64,000 nt of DNA from Asterella californica. Its lineage: Eukaryota; Streptophyta; Marchantiopsida; Marchantiales; Aytoniaceae. Of this stretch, positions 20,613-32,102 are shown one piece after another. Where the stretch lies: positions 23,906,001 to 23,970,000 of the forward strand of contig JAYKYS010000006.1 of assembly GCA_036924285.1 (NCBI GenBank). The letters are read 5' to 3'. The notes beneath the pieces were generated by a model. That model made no database searches and was not told the DNA's origin. It saw only the letters and a list, made by a program, of their open reading frames with translations. The position numbers and the translations under genes are program-made. Each line of letters starts with the position of its first letter. The first letter of the stretch is position 1.

Positions 20613-20935
20613 GAATTTGCTTGATCACACCCCCAGGAGGTTCCTTGAGCTTGATCATACCCCTCGTAGGTTCTTTAAGCTTGATCATACCCCTGACGGG
20701 TTATTGACCGGAGAACCCGTCATTTTGTCTTTGGGTTCATCATTTTAGTCCGAGATTTACTTGACTAGCCTCGTGCGCCTTCTTTTGAACTTGACCAGCC
20801 CCTTGCGTCATATCTTAGATTTGACCAGATCTTTTACCGGCAACCGTCCATCGTCGACCGCCATGTCCGATTCGGTCTTTCACGTTGACATTCACAGGCT
20901 TAGTTGGCAAGCACCGAACAGAGAACAGGAACCGG
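20613..20935 (+). repeat. Left arm of a large inverted repeat with 30-bp sub-repeats
   Basis: The arm starts AATTTGCTTGATCACACC and holds three units of CTTGATCAYACCCC...AGGTTC, then two or three units of TTGACCAGCCCCTTGCGTCA type, then an ATG (20864) opening with Met-Ser-Asp-Ser and FHVD. The reverse complement of 23395-23790 has the same order of parts and the same ATG context. Short sub-repeats in long terminal arms are typical of MULE or foldback transposons. No transposase is seen between the arms. Confidence 0.6.
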
Positions 20936-21394
20936 AGGTGCAAGAACGCCAGAACAGGAACGGGAGATGCAGGAACGTCATAATAGTCGACAACGCTACG
21001 AGTGATGAGTCAGACGTACAATTCTCTCCATGTTCGTTCGGTCCACACCTAAAAAACAGAAGAAGTAGCTCCTTCGCACCCTATGATCGCAACGATCGTC
21101 GTGGACGAAAATATTTGCACGATGCGCGACAGCTACTGTATGGAATCTGAATGAATGAAACGAAATCGATGAATAATCGAACCTCAGTCTCGGAGAAAGA
21201 GAGAGTTCGGATCGCCTGGAAAAAGCAAATCGATTGATGTAGACAACCAAGAAACCTTTGACAATTCTGGTGTCTGGAGCGCAACTCCGTTCCACTCCAT
21301 CTCGCAGTTACGATCTCTTCTTATTTGAAACGCTGTTCTATGATCATCTATGAATCACGCCAAGTGCTTACGGCACAGAAGCTTCAAAGCACGC
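20936..21394. other. Between inverted-repeat arm and solo LTR; no gene called
   Basis: A plus-strand frame begun in the arm (20761-21150) continues for about 70 codons here with a hydrophilic, Arg/Asn-rich sequence and then stops. It has no recognised domain. The ACGC at 21391-21394 is the left copy of the LTR target duplication. Confidence 0.35.
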
Positions 21395-22893
21395 TGTCGT
21401 GATGTAAATCATTTCACATAGTGAATGATTTATCCCTCTGCTACGAGTTAATCTCTCCGAGTGAAGTTAAGACGTCAGAGAAGTCGATTCTGGAGGCTGT
21501 GGACATTGGTGGCTACGGGTCCCAAGTGTCGGGCTAACTCCTGACACTTGGGAGTTAGTAGCGGTTGAAGTTAGCTTGATGTTACTCCTAGTCCTTCATG
21601 CATATATTAACCGTTGTGTTATACGTTTTAAGTCCTAGTAGACTGATAGTATGCTAGTTATCTTGTTCAAGCATTTGTGCGCTTGTGCAAGTGATCTCTT
21701 ACTTGTCTATGATGTTCAATGTACATAACTTAGGTTTACCATGTTGATAGGGTTTAAGCTCATGGGTTGTACTTACGTGTTGCCCATGCACGCTTTGTAG
21801 CTGGTTTAAGTTCACTTTCAAGGCTGCGTGTCATTTTAGGTAGTTTAAGATTTACGCTGGCACTTTAGAGAACTTGACGTGGTAGCCTATGAGTGGAATT
21901 AAGTTACCACATGGTTTAAGGCTCAAAATGACAACAAGTGGAGCTATGAACTCCTATTGGTCCATTTTTATCTTTTGTAAAATCTAAATTTAGAAACAAA
22001 GATCTAAAGGAGAGTTCGAGCATTTGGTGAGGACATTGTGAAATCTGAGAGCACAGGAGGATAGAGCTCGTTGTGCCAAGCACTGTCAGTGAAATTCTAA
22101 ATCGATTTGGATCAATAAACAAGGAGTTATGTCAATTTGAAGTTCAAGTTGAGTCAAAATTGCATCACTTTTGTTGGATTTGGGGTTTTCAGTGTCATTT
22201 GCAGCAGAATCGAAGAAATCGCTTCAAACCTTCGTGGTTGCGTTCACTGTCAGCGGGGCTACGACTGTCCAAAAAGTTTTCAAGTCATTTGAGTGAGTAA
22301 TTCAGGGCGGCCGCTGAAGCATAGGGGGTCTGAAAAGCTCTCAATCTAGAGCAGCAACTTCAGAGAACGAGATCTGGAGAACGGTGTACAATCAGGAGTC
22401 CCAACTTCACAGGGGTGTTCAGCATCCTGTAGACTCCAAATCCTGTAAGAATCTTTGGAAGTGATTGAGCCAATTTTCTGTTGTAGGTCGAAATAGCTGT
22501 CTGAGTACCAAAAATTGCCGCAATATCTTTACCAAGAACTTTTCTGTCCATATCTTGGTGCCAGAATTTGATCTCAAGCTGAAACTTCGTGTGTGTGCTC
22601 AGTGGGACCTCTTTTACATGTAGGAGAAGTTTAGAAGTCTAAACCTTCACAATTTCTCAATCTTGAGTGTCAAAGTTCGCCGTCTGATCTTATCATTGCT
22701 AGTTAAGCCCGAACTTTGCTTCCTAAACATATCAAAAGAGCCAAGAAACCTGTATGAGTGTTTTACAGTGTCACCTTGTAACCTGAAGCCTATCCTTTGA
22801 GTAAACCAACCACAACTAGAAGCCTAGTGCTTCCTTGAGTAAACGTATCACAGCCTTCACGGTCATAACACAGCCAGAACTCTCACCTTGACA
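21395..22893 (+). repeat. Solo LTR (long-head type) with 4-bp duplication ACGC
   Basis: It begins TGTCGTGATG and ends CTTGACA, 1499 bp. ACGC is found just outside both ends (21391-21394 and 22894-22897). Similar to 37494-39002 (minus) along its whole length, and to 1292-2573 and 61100-62472 over the interior. It carries an interrupted palindrome near the start (about 21405-21433). No gag or pol is attached, so it arose by LTR-LTR recombination. Confidence 0.85.
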
Positions 22894-22897
22894 ACGC

Positions 22898-23394
22898 TCA
22901 ACGCAACGAGACAAACCCTTCTCTCACTCGAAATCATCGTACCCAAAAGTTGTGTAGCAGCAAAGGTCTATTAGCTCTGTCGCTAGCAAATACGAGATAA
23001 TGAGGATAGAGGTATCCTTGCTGTCACAACGGTACGCTCTTCTCCCCGTTAAGAGGCCTACATATGAAATCCGGATGTGGACATGGTGGGATAGATAACG
23101 CATTTTTTCTTGTAACTAAAGAGAATGTTGTTCTAGGCTAAACGATTCAGAATGGTCGTGGGATTTTGCTAGTCGTGTTTCTCGGAGAAAAATGACCAAA
23201 TTCGATGTGCATTCGACTTGCAGACTCGATCGCACGAGCTTGCAAGTTCATAGTACAATTCAAAATTCTGACCACCGTGGCTCTCGATCGCTGGAGCATG
23301 CAAGTTCAAAATATAATTTAAAATTCGGACCACCGTGTTCTCGTGGTCTCGACTGTTCTTCCACGTTGGTAGCGTACTCTGTACTTTTGCTGTT
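22898..23394. other. No gene; tandem duplication at 23225-23338
   Basis: Two adjacent copies of a 57-bp unit are seen, each with CTCGATCGC, GCAAGTTCA and GACCACCGTG. The second copy differs at several bases. Nothing else is recognised in the stretch. Confidence 0.55.
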
Positions 23395-23790
23395 CTTGCT
23401 GTCTGCTCGGTGCTCGTCAACGTGGAAGGCCGAATCAGACATGACGATCAACGATGGACTATTGTCGGTAAGGGGTCTGGTCAAGTCTAAGATATGGCAC
23501 AGGAGGCTGGTCAAGTTCAAAAGATGGCACACGGGGCTAAACAAGTAAATCTCTGTCATTTTAGTACTTCCAACCTTAACTAAATATCAATGTAATTCAA
23601 AACATTTAATATTATTCAAAATAATTAGACTATACATGCTCTAAAATTTAATATGTGCAGTATCACATTGAGTAACATCACAAAGTGATTGGTTTTACAA
23701 GCAACAGCCAGTCAAAGGGGTGATCACGCCATACATCATAAGAGGGGTATGATCAAGCTCTATGAACCTACTGAGGGTGTGATCAAGCAA
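23395..23790 (-). repeat. Right arm of the large inverted repeat
   Basis: Read on the minus strand it repeats the left arm at 20613-20935: GCTTGATCACACC, GATCATACCCC, CTTGACCAGCCTCCTGTGCC, GACTTGACCAG and an ATG opening Met-Ser-Asp-Ser-Ala-Phe-His-Val-Asp. It has an AT-rich insertion of about 170 bp (23560-23720) not found in the left arm. The arms are 2.4 kb apart and the space holds a solo LTR that inserted later. Confidence 0.6.
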
Positions 23791-25439
23791 ATTTCTAACC
23801 TCGAGACTATACATATTTCTTTCGGAGGTTACGGTGAACATTATTGGGCATGATGTACACCACGCTATCATGCATTCATTGTCTACGACGGCAGAATCCT
23901 TCCGCGATCAGAGCTCGATCGGTGACAGTACTGTAAATACGAGATGAACAAATTATGATCTTCAAAGTAATGTTCGGGAAGTACATGCATTACGTTGTTT
24001 CATTTCCGATCCCAAATGGACATTACCAACAAGGCGGGACAAGCGAAGGATACGGTTCCGGCTTGCTCAACAGGAATTCAGAAATTCACGGATCGAACAT
24101 AGAAACACCAAGAAATAGCCGGCTCTTTCAGGAGTATTTCAGAAAAATACTGATTGATGGATTTACGTTTCGGATCATTACATTTCAATTTTAAAGTTTT
24201 TGAAAAAAAATCTATCTGACGTTAGTCGCAACCGGATATGACACGTAAACAAATAGTCACGTTGGCTGACTCGATGACATGGACTGATATCAAGGACCTA
24301 TTAGTAAGTTACACGCGGTAAACAAAAAACGTCAGCAATGAATCAGCATCATATCTAGCTCTTAAACTTTTAGGTTTAACAGTTTTCTAACTTTCGTGCA
24401 ATAGAATCGTGATCATTGAAGACGAACAAGAATGAATCTCGTTCGTCGTTTGCAAACAGTGAGGTTCACGCTCGATGCATGCAAGCGCTAATGTTCATTA
24501 GCAACGAGTCGTGGACTCGTAGACTCGCGGATTGGGCATTGGGACTGCAGTGCGTTGTCGTAGAGAGTCCTTCTCAAGAAGGACGAGCCTTTTGACTGTG
24601 ATAGACTTCTCTGAGAAGCCTCTCATAGGGACTATACTCTGACTATAGGTCACTTATTGCTCAACAGATCAGTTTTCAGCCACCAAAAGACAAATCCACC
24701 TCCAGACACAATAAATAGAAGAAACCGAGATCCAAAATGCTTTTTTCCTCTTCCAGAGACACTCAATAGTCCTCCACAAACGTCATCTGTACAATCGATC
24801 TCTACTCAACATAACCTCCTTACGTTGATCACATCAGATCACTCTCAAGCAGTCAATTCTCACTCGACTAGTCTTCCCCCACTCCTCATATAGCAGATTA
24901 CTTCCAAAAGTCTAAAATTGATGAAGATCTGAACCTCCAACGCCTTGTATCTCTTCTTGCAACAGCTTCAGCATTTCTTTCAAAAATCTGACCTTCTCAG
25001 TCTTTGTCTCCTCCTCCACTCAAATAGATGTTCTCTGCTCACCAGATTCACCTCCAAACAGTCTAGTGGATAAAACTCAAACTCCCTAACTCTGATTCCT
25101 CTCTCTGCGACAACCTTCCAACTGAAATTCTTCAGAAATTTGATCTCTTCGCTCCTGGCTTCTCTTGCGCGTCTCAGCGACTTTCTCCTTGGAAAAAAAG
25201 AATACTCTCCTTCACTCGACGTCGATTGCTTTCTCTAAAACTCTAACACCTCTACTAAGCTAGGGTCCTTATAAGCAGACTTACTTATCAAGTAAGCATA
25301 CCCCCTCCTTCTTATTATTTACGTAACAACCAAGCATGCCCCTTTCTAAGCTAACCCCTTGTTAAAAATGAAAGTTTCCCAGCTCTCGATGCCACCTTGA
25401 TTATACCACAAGCCATCCAATGTAGACTGAAGCTCCTAC
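23791..25439. other. No gene recognised
   Basis: Only short frames, no coding signature. 24590-25240 is pyrimidine-rich with many CTCC and TCTTC strings. I see nothing to name in this stretch. Confidence 0.4.
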
Positions 25440-25690
25440 ACTTATGGGATCACCCCACAAGACTAACAGCCCCCCATATGCGCACCAGGTATCTCTCATG
25501 GTATAATCCAAGTGGCATGCGAAGGCTTAGGTCAAGAAGCTCACGATTAAGGGAGATATTGGTCTCCCGCCCCTAGATATGCAGGACGTGGCTGCATATC
25601 CAACATAGACTCCCTTCAAGGAGACCAACATGCCGGAATAGGAAACACATGCCAAGGAGATTTGATCTTGAGACCATTTTTCTCCTAGGT
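25440..25690 (-). repeat. SINE-like unit (copy S2)
   Basis: On the minus strand there is a tRNA-type B-box region (GGTCTCAAGATCAAATCTCC) followed about 90 bp later by CTAGGGGCGGGAGACC and CTCCCTTAA. The unit at 53420-53670 has the same two landmarks in the same order (GGTCTCCGGATCAAATCCC; CTAGGGGCGGGACAC, GTCCCTTAA). Two copies with a shared head and body suit a tRNA-derived SINE. The ends are not defined. Confidence 0.45.
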
Positions 25691-25864
25691 GGGTGCCCTA
25701 TCATTGCGATGGTCTATGTTTCCGTTCAAAAAATACATACAGTTGGTCATATCCTTAAGGAAAATTTTCTGTAAAGTCTTTACTAGTTTTTCCTACACTA
25801 ACTTCTATGTACAACTCCGTTTTTTAGTGAATGAGGAGTCAAAACTATAGTACTCACGAACACC

Positions 25865-26120
25865 TACGCACTCACGCTGTCAGATCATGAGCCAGAATCG
25901 ACAAATTTCTCTCTTTCGTACTTTTCATCATTTAAGACTTGTACTAACTATTACCTAGAACGTCTTTTCTCGAAATCAAAAGTATGAAGTCATTCTTCTA
26001 GACGAGCTCTGCATTCTGGAACTTTTCGCCCCCTTCTGGGTGATATTTCAATCCAAGCTAGGGGTAGCTTGTCAAGCATAGCCCCAGCTTAGCTCCGACC
26101 CAGCTTGATAAGCTAGGATG
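25865..26120 (+). repeat. Dispersed repeat D, copy 1
   Basis: About 255 bp match the reverse complement of 51424-51690 (shared ACTTGTACTAACTATTACCT, GGTGATATTTCAA, TTGATAAGCTAGG). The right part is full of GCTTG/AAGCT strings. It may be an LTR or MITE end, but no target duplication was identified. Confidence 0.6.
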
Positions 26121-26814
26121 CAACTTCTTCAACAAATGCCAGTTGAGTGTCTTCTAAAGTTCCGTTTCCTCATGTGGAATGCCATGCACTACGACATCAT
26201 ACTGTGCAAATTGAGACAAAGCCGAAGAGAATTTGACATGTGAATCTTGCAAGTATGCGAGGCATCGTGGACCAAGTGGAGATAAAATTTCATCATTTAA
26301 GGTTAGCTCTACTCCATCGACTTGCTTGTTCTCGTCGCTACTGGCTGGTTAACTTTCTAGTCAATTGGTAATCAACTTGTGCACATTCATTTTCAGAGGA
26401 TTAGTTTAAGTTTGTTGCTCTCTGAACTACCGCACGTGCACTTTTCTTATATTGTATGAACTTCAAGCGCAGGCGGCGGGCCACTAATCGATTGAGACTG
26501 TTCACAATGATTGATCATTCTACTATGGCTATTTCGACCTATACTCGATCAAGAAATTGATCTGCGTGGTTTTGTGATCGATAGCATCTTGCAGTGCACA
26601 TTTTTCCAGATGCGGTGTTGATTTTTTATTTTGATCTCAATCGCTTTGGTTTTACTCTCAATCGCTTGACATTCATGAGTTCTATGAAATGACCTGATGA
26701 TCTTAAGCAAATCTCGACTTTTCTTCGCTGTTTTATCTCCATTCATAATTTGGATCGTCTTTTGTCCTCTTCAAAAAATGGAGCAAGTGAGTAGTGAAGT
26801 GACGGTCCCTAAAA
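26121..26814. other. No gene recognised
   Basis: AT-rich sequence with short frames only; nothing to name. Confidence 0.4.
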
Positions 26815-27165
26815 GACGAAGGTCCTGGAAGAGTACACATCTGCATCAATCCCAAAGACGTATGCATAGTGGTTAGATCTCTACTCTCTACAACCAGCTG
26901 GAACTTATCATAACCAGAATATAGATCTCTAATCGAATAGATAGCTCTCCCTGCAAATGCTTCTGCTACCTCCTCAATCACAGGACCCGTCCTAACATTA
27001 CGAATAATCACGTTATTCACAGGCTGTAGGTCTTGAATACAACACAAAGCTCCTAACTTCTTGGGTATAGTGAACCACCTGCTAGAATATGGCCCTGTAG
27101 ACGGCTCAAGTATCCTCATCTATACTTTCTCTTTCAACAACTCTATGAGTTTAGGCAATAAAACA
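26815..27165 (-). pseudogene. Family A reverse transcriptase fragment
   Basis: About 115 codons of the reverse transcriptase N-terminal half are kept: LPKLIELLKEKV, a stop, then MRILEPSTGPYSSRWFTIPKK, AEAFAGRAIYS, LYSGYDKFQL and QMCTLPG, where homology ends. They align with residues 30-145 of the A1 pol and equally with A5. No LTR, gag or catalytic FLDD is attached, so this is an isolated scrap left by deletion. Confidence 0.8.
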
Positions 27166-27939
27166 CAAAGCTCCACTCCGATTTTTTGCCTTTCATCCTT
27201 CACCTTCTTTGATCTCCTCTCTCTCTGTGTATTTCCTCCCGGTCTCCTGCATTTGCCGCTGTTTTCTTACATGCCTCGTGTGCCTTTCTCCCCTCCTCCG
27301 TATTGGGCTCACTTTCTACGTTCCTTAGCATCGCTGCCTCGGTTTTTCTCTACCTTCGCAAACGCGAGCTGACCCAAGCCCGCCCGCCATAGCCACATAT
27401 ATGCTGTTCGGAGATTCTCCTCATTTTTCTTTGTCTGCTATGAGAGATGGTACCTCTATGAGTGAGCTCGTGGAGGTTCATACCTCTTTTACTTGAGTTG
27501 AGTGGGATGCGCAACTTGTTAACATAGCTAGTGTTCTGGGGGTTTAATCTTTCTGTTATCCGTGGTTTATCAATGTATTTAGTTCTTGGCAGAAGATTCT
27601 TGAAAATTTGAGATGTGTGCGTTGTTCAGTTGCCTCCGCTTCTTAGATTTATTGAATTTGAGATTGGCTATAACGACGATCTTTGATTGAGCTTCTCCGG
27701 TCAAGACTCAAGACTCAGGAGTGAACAATCAAGAAGAGTAGAGCTTCTAACGTCTGGACTCATGAGGAAACTGTAGAGCAGAAGGGTATGTCTAGACGGA
27801 ATTGAGCTTCGATAGGAGGAGAACTGCGTAGTTTTGGAACATCTCGATTCTCGATTACTCATTGTGAACTGATATTGTTGCAAGTTAGCTTTAGACATAA
27901 TTGTGCTGCAGTTTTTTCTTGATTATCTAGAGCTTAGAG
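27166..27939. other. No gene recognised
   Basis: Pyrimidine-rich at its left side, otherwise featureless; no frame over 105 codons and no motif. Confidence 0.4.
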
Positions 27940-28740
27940 CAATGAAGAGACCAAAGTGTCGTTTTGATTCTGGTTTCACGTCTCAGAAGATACTATACAG
28001 TTATCAACTATCGAAGTAGACAATGTAGACTTAGATGAAAGCAATAGTACTGAACGTTTCATTGCCGCTGAGAGGGCAGAATCTTACATAATTGTAAGAT
28101 TTGGATTGATAAATGGTTGCTTGACTTTGACTGGATCCGTTTCGATCGATCATTCCATTGGCCTAGTATTTTGCAAACTTTACGAGAAAGATAGGAGGTG
28201 AGGGTACTTTGCTACGAGAGGGGTCTAGAAGTGTTAAGACATCTACGTTCCATGACCATGTTGGCTCAAATGAGCATAAGGCAATACTGATCATAAAATA
28301 ACTAGGTGGAAAAACCTTAGAGAAAGCCATGACAACCACGAGAATGACTTGTGACAAAGCAGTGCTAACACTATTTCCTATGCTTACTTTATTGGTAAAG
28401 AAGGTATCTCTTTCTCAAAGATTTTGAAGATGCTTCGTTTTGTTTACTGACAACATAACCACTTCCATGTACCAAGATGACAAAAGTTGTGCTGAGATAA
28501 TCTTTTGTATTAGTATGATTATCCACAAGCGTGTCTTGGACAAGATAAGAAAGTTTTCTTTCTTTGGGATAATGATGGACGAATCGACGGACGTATTTGT
28601 GATCCGTCATCTTGTGGTCTTTGCTATCTTTTTGGACAAAGGTGTAGTGAAATCTACTTTTCTCGCGTTGTTGTAAACCAAAAAACCCCACAAGGAAGTA
28701 GATGACGAAAGCGTTAACGACGTCATCGACAATCACGAAG
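27940..28740 (+). pseudogene. hAT transposase, N-terminal half, decayed (hAT-2 left part)
   Basis: The start reads like an N-terminal nuclear segment (MKRPKCRFDSGF), then a decayed TTF-type zinc finger (FHDHVGSNEHK), then VLDKIRKFSFFGIMMDESTD with LVVFAIFLDKG, the catalytic first Asp region of DUF4371-type hAT enzymes (28540-28660). Several stops and shifts are present. The protein breaks off at 28740. Its continuation (GFGSDSTN-type motif onward) is found on the same strand after 34890, so the B2 block appears to have split one transposase gene. Confidence 0.65.
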
Positions 28741-28744
28741 AAGT

Positions 28745-29562
28745 CAATTTATTCAGTATCTTCTTGGTATGTTAGCATAATCTCAATTGGTCTTGTAACA
28801 CACAAGAAAACCAAAAGATGCTCGAAAGTAGTAACTGAAAGATCAAATCCACAGAGATGCAAGTAAAGATCATCCAAAAGTAGTAAATATGTGATAAAGG
28901 TGATTCTTTATGGTTATCTTTTATTCTCACAGGCAGAAATCAGTTCCGATAGAGATCAAATTCAGATCTATCCAACAAGACAGAGTTGATGATCGTAACA
29001 AATAACATAATAGGTACTAAACAGGTCAAGGACCTTAAGAAAAGATATACAACAGAGAAATAGAGCCACAGAGGAAGAAGTCACAACGAAGAAGTACTAA
29101 GTATCCTCTAACACCATAAACACTAAGTATCTTCACACTAAGTTATCTCTACTACTACTGCTCTCGGAAAACTCTGGCGAAGAAGACTCTTCTTCCGTCG
29201 AAGTACAAGGTTCAACTTCTTCCAAAGTGTCTTCACTAAAGAACAACTTTATCCAAAGTCAACTTCGTCCAAAAACTTCTTCGTAGTAAACTAACCTCGC
29301 AGGTGCTAGTCTATTCTCAGACTTCGCTGTAAACTTCTTACTCTGATTTCAGGTGTCAAACAGCAAGGCCTTCGGCACCCAGACTAATTCCTACCACAAC
29401 AAACTACGATACTTCGTAAGTAAATCTCCGAAGTTGACAAACACACAATGGCTCCGTAAACTCAGAAAATAGAAAATCCAAATAACAAACGCATAGAGGT
29501 ATTGAACACGAACAACACAACGCTTATATACTGATTTTCTCGAAGATAACGGATCTTTCTTC
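28745..29562. other. B2 3' region, no gene; CTTCG/GAAGA-rich
   Basis: Non-coding. From 29160 onward ACTTCG, CTTCTTC and CGAAG are strongly repeated. The composition is like the coding part that follows and unlike the hAT sequence to the left. Confidence 0.4.
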
Positions 29563-30447
29563 CTAAGAAGTCGCGTGTACATCTGGTCCGTCGGATGAAG
29601 GTCTTGTGTCCGAAACGACACCAGGAACAACACCAGATCCTATCACTAACTCCGTGGCTATCTCGCTAACCGAGAACTCAATAGTCGCTCTAACCTCTCG
29701 GAGTTCTCTAACTACTCTTTGTCCTAACCTAGCTATTCGGTTCTTCGCTGAAGAATCCTCTATATCTGCTGATGCTAACTCCTGTCTAATCTCCCAAAGA
29801 ATTGTCAGCTCCGAAGTATCCAAATCTGTGGCGAAGTAGTTCTTCAGCGTTAACTCTACCCTACTCCGAAGTTGTGCATTCTTCTCCTCGCTCTTCACAC
29901 ATCGCCGCTTTAGATCCTCGATCTCCTTGGTCATCTCCGCGACGATGTCATGGTTCCGATTCCTCTGCAGACGCATCTCATCCAACTCCTTCTTCGCAAG
30001 TGAAAGAACCTTCTCATGTTCTTTTCCTTGTTCCATCTTCTGGCTAAGTACTTCCTCGCGCTCCGAAGTCAGGTTTTTGACTTCTTCGGTCTTCGCTGCA
30101 ATCTCCCTCTTCGCTTCTAGGACTACTATGCATAGGTTCTCCTTCTCCTGTAACCAGTTTCCTCGGCCGAAGTGCATCGTCTGAACTAACTCAGCCAAGT
30201 TCAATTGTTGTCCAACGACTTCCTCGTAAGTTCTCCTGTTACTCTCCACGGCAAAGAGTAACGATACAACAACATCCTGTAGATACTTCACCGAAGAGCT
30301 GAGTTGTTGAACCTCCTCGATTGTCGAAGAAGAAGTGCCCTTCGGTGTATCATCTTCTTTCTTCTTCTCTTGAGGAGTATTCTCTTCTTCGACTTCGACC
30401 TCGATAGCTTCTTCGTCCTCGGCGCAGACCGTCCTCGTCATCTTCAT
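29563..30447 (-). CDS. Coiled-coil protein of element B2 (294 residues), downstream of pol
   Basis: The frame opens with an acidic stretch (EDEEAIEVEVEEENTPQEKK), then a long predicted coiled coil from about residue 100 to 210 (runs of Glu, Lys, Leu with heptad spacing, for example KREIAAKTEEVKNLTSEREE and LSLAKKELDEMRLQ), then a tail with a hydrophobic C-terminal patch. No known domain is recognised. It lies 3' of pol on the same strand with an unrelated upstream frame (30819-30463) joined to it after one stop codon. It may be the C-terminal part of a longer, now broken, accessory protein of the element. Gag-like roles cannot be excluded. Confidence 0.55.
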   Translation of the reverse strand: MKMTRTVCAEDEEAIEVEVEEENTPQEKKKEDDTPKGTSSSTIEEVQQLSSSVKYLQDVVVSLLFAVESNRRTYEEVVGQQLNLAELVQTMHFGRGNWLQEKENLCIVVLEAKREIAAKTEEVKNLTSEREEVLSQKMEQGKEHEKVLSLAKKELDEMRLQRNRNHDIVAEMTKEIEDLKRRCVKSEEKNAQLRSRVELTLKNYFATDLDTSELTILWEIRQELASADIEDSSAKNRIARLGQRVVRELREVRATIEFSVSEIATELVIGSGVVPGVVSDTRPSSDGPDVHATS

Positions 30448-30462
30448 TTTCTTTCTTGACTT

Positions 30463-31480
30463 CTACGCAGACCTCGGGGCATCCTCCAAGATCTTCTTTC
30501 TTCCGCTGCACTTGACTGGTGGAGATACTTCGGTGACATCTTCCTCCTCCCCTAAGTTCACCAACTCGGATACCTTCTCCGGCACTACCTCTGCCGTAGT
30601 TGCGATCTGAGCTACTGCTTCTTCGGTCTTTGCATCTTCGACCGCTACTTCGTCAAAGAACTTCTCCAGTTGTACATCCCTAACTGGAGTCGGTGCGACC
30701 TCGAATTCATCGTCCTCGACTACCATAGTGAAGCATAACTTCTTCTTGTCTTCGTCCAACAGCAATCCCATACCCATGTAAAATACTGGGTATGGGACGA
30801 AGGCTCCAATGTACACCATGTCCTCGTCCGTCCAGAGCTTCTATACGTGGAGGTGAACGATCCTCGTCAAATGTGCTCTTTCTCAGTGAAGAGCTCCTCG
30901 ATGAAGTTGATCTGTCAGTTAGACATGTACGTCGTCCTCCTCGGTTGAAAGATCGTCATTATCGCATCAGCGATTTCTCTCTTCTTCTAACCGTTCCTCT
31001 CTTGAGGCACTTCCTTAAACAACTTCAGGAAGTTCTTTACAGCTTCGGCCGATGCCGCTGACGGAGAACTATCAAAAAGAAGATCACCTTCTTTGCCAGC
31101 ATCGTCTATACCCAAGACGAAGGACTAGTGTGCTTCGGTCCAGTTGCAAGACCTTCCATACGATTCATCCGCAGGATGCTGCGTACACACCTTCAGCTCA
31201 TGCACTAACTTCGCTGAGACCATTCCCCACCAAGGAGAATGATAAGCCCATCTCCTCCAAGTCCTTCTCGTAACGACGAAGTCCTGCACGATTGATATCT
31301 AATGCTCGGAGCCTTGACGGCTTGGATGTCTGCATCCCTCGCATGTACCGAAGTACTAAGCTACAGAATGAAAATGCTACGAAGCAGACAATGAGATACG
31401 AAGAAGAAGGCTTCTTCGCAGCAAACTGTTTTCGACGAAGTGCGAGTACTTCGTCGATCAGAGAGTACGACGCGCTCCGC
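30463..31480 (-). pseudogene. Broken upstream part of the B2 accessory protein
   Basis: Coding-like strings are spread over different frames: WWGMVSAKLVHELKV, FVLGIDDAGKEGDLLFDSSP, AVKNFLKLFKEVPQERNG, KKREIADAIMTIF, then KLWTDEDMVYIGAFVPYPVF and an acidic stretch ending at 30463. Stops interrupt at several places (for example before KLWTDED, at about 30840). The order runs straight into the coiled-coil frame at 30447. The family is unknown to me. Confidence 0.45.
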
Positions 31481-31761
31481 TTCTGCTAACGCTCTGCACC
31501 TGAGAAGACAATAAGACAAATGACCTAAACTATTCTACTTATATCTCGTGATGGCTTCTCCACACGTGCCGAAGTTAGGATTTCCTCAGCTTGACTGATG
31601 TTCTTCTCCAACTTCGCCACATCTTCAACCTGCCATAACTTCGTCATTCAGATTCCATTTGCCTTACACAACACATCGTTAGAAAGTTTTTCATCCAAAG
31701 AATCCACCTATGAGGAACTTCCATCCAAACTTACTTCACAACTTCAACTGATTCTTCAAGA

Positions 31762-31884
31762 GCAAATCTTCTTCACTAAACTTTTAATTAACACTACTCT
31801 TCTTCTATCCTCTATCTTTTACTACCTATTCTTCTTATTTAGTCTATAATTGATCAATTAATTAACAAAAAAAAAAATCAAGGC
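31762..31884. repeat. AT-rich direct repeat R, copy 1
   Basis: It matches 34649-34763 with few changes (shared CTTCTTCACTAAACTT, CTATCTTTTACTACC, TCTTATTTAGTCTA, AATTAATTAACAAAA). The two copies border the B2 pol remnant on either side in the same orientation. Confidence 0.75.
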
Positions 31885-31926
31885 TTCACATACTCCCCCT
31901 CTCAATTGTGAAGCGACCCGCGAACA

Positions 31927-32094
31927 CTCAAGAGTAGTATCTCTTGATTCTCCACCCATTGACTCGGGTGGCTAACAATGTTCCATCGAGTTCTTCCAAC
32001 TGAACCGAACCATTACTATAACGACGCGTTACTTTATAAGAGCCCATCCAACGTAAGTGTAACTTCCCTGAAAACTTAGTATATCTACTGTCAT
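31927..32094 (-). pseudogene. B2 integrase C-terminus
   Basis: The minus strand encodes TKFSGKLHLRWMGSYKV and SVQLEELDGT before a stop, matching the B1 end at 5112-5265. It is parted from the rest of the integrase by the insertion at 32103-33224. Confidence 0.8.
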
Positions 32095-32102
32095 ACAGTT
32101 GT

